This document shows positions 60,201-64,000 of a stretch of DNA of 64,000 nucleotides, piece by piece; within the stretch, counting starts at the first letter, position 1; the number at the start of each line of letters is the position of its first letter. The position numbers were made by a program, and so were the translations under genes. The notes below the pieces were generated by a model that saw nothing but the letters and a program-made list of their open reading frames with translations, did not search any database and had not been told where the DNA came from. The DNA is taken from the NCBI GenBank assembly GCA_030737875.1, contig CM060911.1, positions 90,044,599 through 90,108,598 of the forward strand, given 5' to 3'. Origin of the DNA: Allium sativum (Eukaryota; Streptophyta; Magnoliopsida; Asparagales; Amaryllidaceae).

Positions 60201-63200
60201 ATGGTCGAAATTCACGAACTGCCGCGGCGCGGCGCGTTCTATTCAGGCCATTATATTATATATATAATATATATAATATATATTTCGTCGATTTCTATTT
60301 AAAACGAATTATATAAATAGTTTTAAATTCGTTTCAAAAGCAATTTCAATTTCCATTTCAATTCAAATCAAAATTGAATTCTTCTTTATAAATTCGTTTT
60401 AAAATTCATTTCTATTCAATTCAAATTTCAATTCAATTTGAATTCATTTCAATTCGCTTTCAATTCAATTTGAATTCATTTTCAATTCAATTCATTTCGA
60501 AATGGTTTTCAATTCAATTCATTTCGAAATCGTTTTCAATTCAATTCGAATTCGTTTTCAATTCAATTTATTTCGAAATGGTTTTCAATTCAATTCATTT
60601 CGAAATCGTTTTCAATTCAATTCGAATTCGTTTTCAATTCAATTCATTTTGAAATCGTTTTCAATTCAATTCATTTCGAAATCGTTTTCAATTCAATTAT
60701 AAATATCGTTCACGTCAAAATGGCGTCAATCTAATCAACACGGCTTCATAAATTTCTATTTTCAAATATTCTGTTTCAGATATTTCTTTTTCAAAATAAA
60801 TTTTATTACTAAAATATTTCGTTCAACACATGACCAATCTCAATGAATGAGTACTGTCAACACATGTACTTTTATTTTATAATGATAAAGATGTAAATTT
60901 TATTACTAAAATATTTCGTTCAACACATGACCAATCTCAATGAATGAGTACTGTCAACACATGAACTTTTATTTTATAATATTCTTTATTTTTCAAATTG
61001 GAATGAGGCCCAATCAATTACCATATAAAGTTAATTATATGGATTTCCATACAACACATGTATATAATAGCATTGAAAAATAATCAACAATCAACCAAAG
61101 TGCACTACACTGTATAAGCATCAAATATAGATATTCAACGCTTATGACAGCCTGTCAATCAATCGATCGACATATTTAATCAATCAGGATAAGTGAACTT
61201 CAAATTTCATCCCAACACCCGTGTGGGGTTTCAAACAATCAAACAAATATTTTATTTGTGCAGTTGGGCGATGTGTAAAATTTATCGATCCAATCAATGT
61301 CCTTCAAATAAGTGTACATAAACAAACCGTCTGGTTTGTAAATGAATATTTATTTATTCACTTTCACTATATTCATATTCACGTTAAAAATTATATTTTT
61401 AACGATAAAACATTTTATTCCAACATATGAATTTCTATTATTCATTTACACAATAAAATGATATTTTTATTTTCTAACATATTTTAGAAAATTTCGGCGG
61501 CATAACGGCACGATACTAGAAACGGGACAAGGCCTAGCCTTATCCCCGGTCTAGTGAAGGCCCACGCCATTCACACATCAATCAAATCAATTTCATCTCA
61601 CCAAACAATTCAATTCAAACAAATAATTCAACTAATCTATGCAACCAAACAAACAAGTCCATGGTCTGTGGACGATTGTGTCGGGTGCTACTAAGCACCG
61701 TCTGCATCCTAGTATATATATATATATGATTAGAAAAGAAATTGAAAGGTGAGAAATTCTCACCGATAGCTATCCAAGCTCCACGGCACTTCATTGATAG
61801 AAATCTTCATTGCTATCGCATCTTCATCATCTTCGTTGCCCGTATCCTCTACATATGTAAAAATCGAATTTTGACTTCGCTATTCAATATATAAAAATCG
61901 AATTTTTAGTTCGCCATTCAATATATAAAAATCGAATTTTTAGTTCAAAGTTCAATATATAAAAATCGAATTTTTAGTTCAAAGTTCAATATATAAAAAT
62001 CGAATTTTTACTTCAAAGTTCAATATATAAAAATCGAATTTTTATTTCAAAGTTCAATATATAAAAATCGAATTTTTAGTTCAAAGTTCAATATATAAAA
62101 ATCGAATTTTTACTTTAAAGTTCAATATATAAAAATCGAATTTTTAGTTCAAAGTTCAATATATAAAAATCGAATTTTTAGTTCAAAGTTCAATATATAA
62201 AAATCGAATTTTTAGTTTAAAGTTCAATATATAAAAATCGAATTTTTACTTCAAAGTTCAATATATAAAAATCGAATTTTTACTTTAAAGTTCAATATAT
62301 AAAAATCGAATTTTTACTTTAAAGTTCAATATATAAAAATCAGGTTTTTTACTTCAAAGCTCAATATTTAAAAATCAGGTTTTTACTTCAAAGCTCAATA
62401 TTTAAAAATCAGGTTTTTACTTCAAAGCTCAATATTTAAAAATCAGGTTTTTATTTTTAAACTAAATCAGTTTTATACTAAAAAAAAATTCAGTTTTAAC
62501 CTAAAATAAAATTCTGTTTTAACCTAACTAAAATTCTGTTTTAACCTAACTAAAATTCTGTTTTAACCTAACTAAAATTCTGTTTTAGCCTAACTAAAAT
62601 TCTGTTTTAACCTAACTAAAAAAACAGATTTTACTAACATAAAAATAATTTAAACAAATAAGAAAAACTTACAGGAGGGGGCTATGCTTGTTCGTCAGTG
62701 GAAGGGGGGGGGGGGGGAAGCGTCGGCGGAGGGGGAAGAAAGGGGGGGGACGCCTCCGGTGGTGAGGTTCGACGAACGGCGGTGGGAGGTGGGGGGCCTG
62801 AGGGTCTTCGCGCAGGTAGGAGGAAGGAGAGAGAGAATCGAGCGGAGGGGGATGGCGCGGACAAGGGGGAAGGCGGCGGTGATGGTGGCTCTGCCACCGG
62901 CGGAGGCGTGGGGGGGGGGGGCGATTTCGATTTCGTCTTCTTTTTTTTTTTTTATACTGAGAATTCGTTTTCGAAAAGAAAGGGGGAGGGGCCAGAAGTA
63001 TAAAGGAGAAAGGGTTTTTATTTTATTTTATTTTATTTTATTATTATTTAATTCAACCTAAAGTTGACTTTTTCATACGACCTCGAAACGAGGCCCACCG
63101 CCTGTCGTCCATAGCGTATTACCCCCATTCCGAACACAATGGGATATGTATCGCAAGCTGATTTGATCGTTACAATCAATTTCCTTTTGAATTTTCATTT

Positions 63201-63926
63201 AAATCACTATATTGAATTTTAAACGTACATTTCAAATTACCGGGGTCACATACTAACTTTAAAAATTCCAGAAAAATATTTTCTAGCTTCGTATTGACGA
63301 TACGGTCCTAACAAAACTAGTTTCGTCGAATTCTGAGATCGTTAGAAAAATGGCCATTTTCCAGTCGATTAAAATCAACTGAAACTGGTCAAACGCGTTT
63401 TCCTTTGCCACGCTCACATATTGATTCGAAAAATTATGAAATTTGGAATCTAGCAATAACTTAACATCACGGACCCAACAAAAGTGGTTTCGTCGAAATC
63501 CGAGGTCGTTTGCAAAATGTCCATTTTTAAGGGCCTGAATTCCATAGCGACTATTCAGAATTTTCAACTGGACATTTCTTTTGATTCCCGCTACGAACTT
63601 TTGATTTTTCGGATTCGTTGGAAAGATATTCACTATTAGATTCCATTATTTTTGGTTTCACTAAAATCCGGATTGTTTTGCACCCGGTACATTCAATTGA
63701 AGTTTGAAATCGAATTATCGAACTACCGCGCCATTTTCAATTTTATTTATAATTATATATAATTATTTATATTCTAACGACGACGCATATAATATATACG
63801 TTCGAATTCTATTCAACTAAATTTCTCGTCGATATTATTTAAAATAATCTATTTTAAATTTTCAAAATCCGCTAAAATTGCCAAAATAAAATTTTCAAAC
63901 TGGCTCGCATTTTACGGGTTGTTACA
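57243..63926 (-). repeat. GL-D 5' LTR (6684 bp)
   Basis: Partner of 49520-56200 with scattered substitutions and 1-3-bp indels. Contains the same arrays (27-bp 60478-60698; 34-bp 61870-62345; 22-bp 62505-62620), palindrome (61748-61764) and GC island (62667-63010). As the 5' LTR it would drive transcription of the element. Confidence 0.93.
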
Positions 63927-64000
63927 TTAAAATATTTCGTTCAACTCATGACCAATCTCAATGGATGAGTACTGTCAACACATGAACTTTTATTTTATAT
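63927..64000 (-). repeat. GL-C LTR, part 2 (begins with TTAAA duplication; runs off window)
   Basis: Matches the interior of the GL-D LTR near 53095-53160 (AAAATATTTCGTTCAAC, GAGTACTGTCAACACATG), i.e. exactly the point where GL-C was broken at 49519. Confidence 0.88.

Larger units (their letters stand above)
49520..63926 (-). mobile_element. GL-D: structurally complete giant-LTR non-autonomous element (14,407 bp)
   Basis: Minus-strand element with LTRs of 6681 bp (49520-56200) and 6684 bp (57243-63926), a 1042-bp internal domain, PBS, PPT and a perfect TTAAA duplication. About 93 percent of its length is LTR. The LTRs differ by only a few dozen bases by eye, so it moved recently although it encodes no recognisable protein. 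It resembles the LARD class (large retrotransposon derivatives), but with a longer LTR and a much shorter internal domain than the LARDs first described. The Tekay-like PPT context and LTR ends suggest trans-mobilisation by a Tekay element. Confidence 0.93.

Overview
The window is intergenic, transposon-filled DNA from a flowering plant. I found no host gene. Everything that could be classified is an LTR retrotransposon or a relic of one. Evidence for a plant: a chromodomain-bearing Ty3/gypsy polyprotein of the Tekay/Del type, primer-binding sites matching initiator tRNA-Met, 5-bp target-site duplications, TG...CA LTR ends and dense nesting. The species cannot be told from this sequence.

Layout. 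(1) Bases 1-206 and 10180-11685 are pieces of a decayed Ty3/gypsy element (leader, gag, protease, start of RT), + strand. (2) Its gag is split by Tekay-1 (207-10179), a complete, very young autonomous element: two 2618-bp LTRs, one open gag-pol frame (1458 aa) and a TSD of GGCTG. (3) Its RT region is split at 11686 by a + strand element with a roughly 5-kb LTR (11686-12579 plus 21774-25885), called GL-plus here. The GL-plus PBS is at 25888 and its internal region runs to 28524. (4) Inside that LTR sits Tekay-2 (12580-21768, TSD TCTGG): matching 2559-bp LTRs around a degenerate interior in which most of pol is replaced by a hairpin-rich non-coding stretch. (5) From 28525 to the end, the minus strand carries a stack of one non-autonomous family with giant LTRs of about 6.7-6.8 kb and an internal domain of only about 1.03 kb (called GL). 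GL-A (28525-29105, broken) hosts GL-B (29106-45585). GL-B is split by solo LTR GL-E (29848-36689, TSD CCCAC) and hosts GL-C (45586-49519 and 63927-64000). GL-C is split by GL-D (49520-63926, TSD TTAAA), which is structurally complete at 14,407 bp.

How the parts relate. GL elements encode nothing convincing but keep a PBS, a polypurine tract and LTR termini of Tekay type. GL-plus shares modules with both the Tekay elements and the GL family, including a 19-nt identity with the Tekay-1 leader. The simplest reading is that GL elements are moved in trans by Tekay-type proteins. The most notable non-coding signals are a run of hairpins with 7-bp arms and a TRG triloop in Tekay-2; two RNA-like hairpins shared between GL-plus and GL, one with a covarying pair and one resembling a dimerisation loop; and GC-rich islands at the same place in every giant LTR that do not align between subfamilies. 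All identities and difference counts are by eye.
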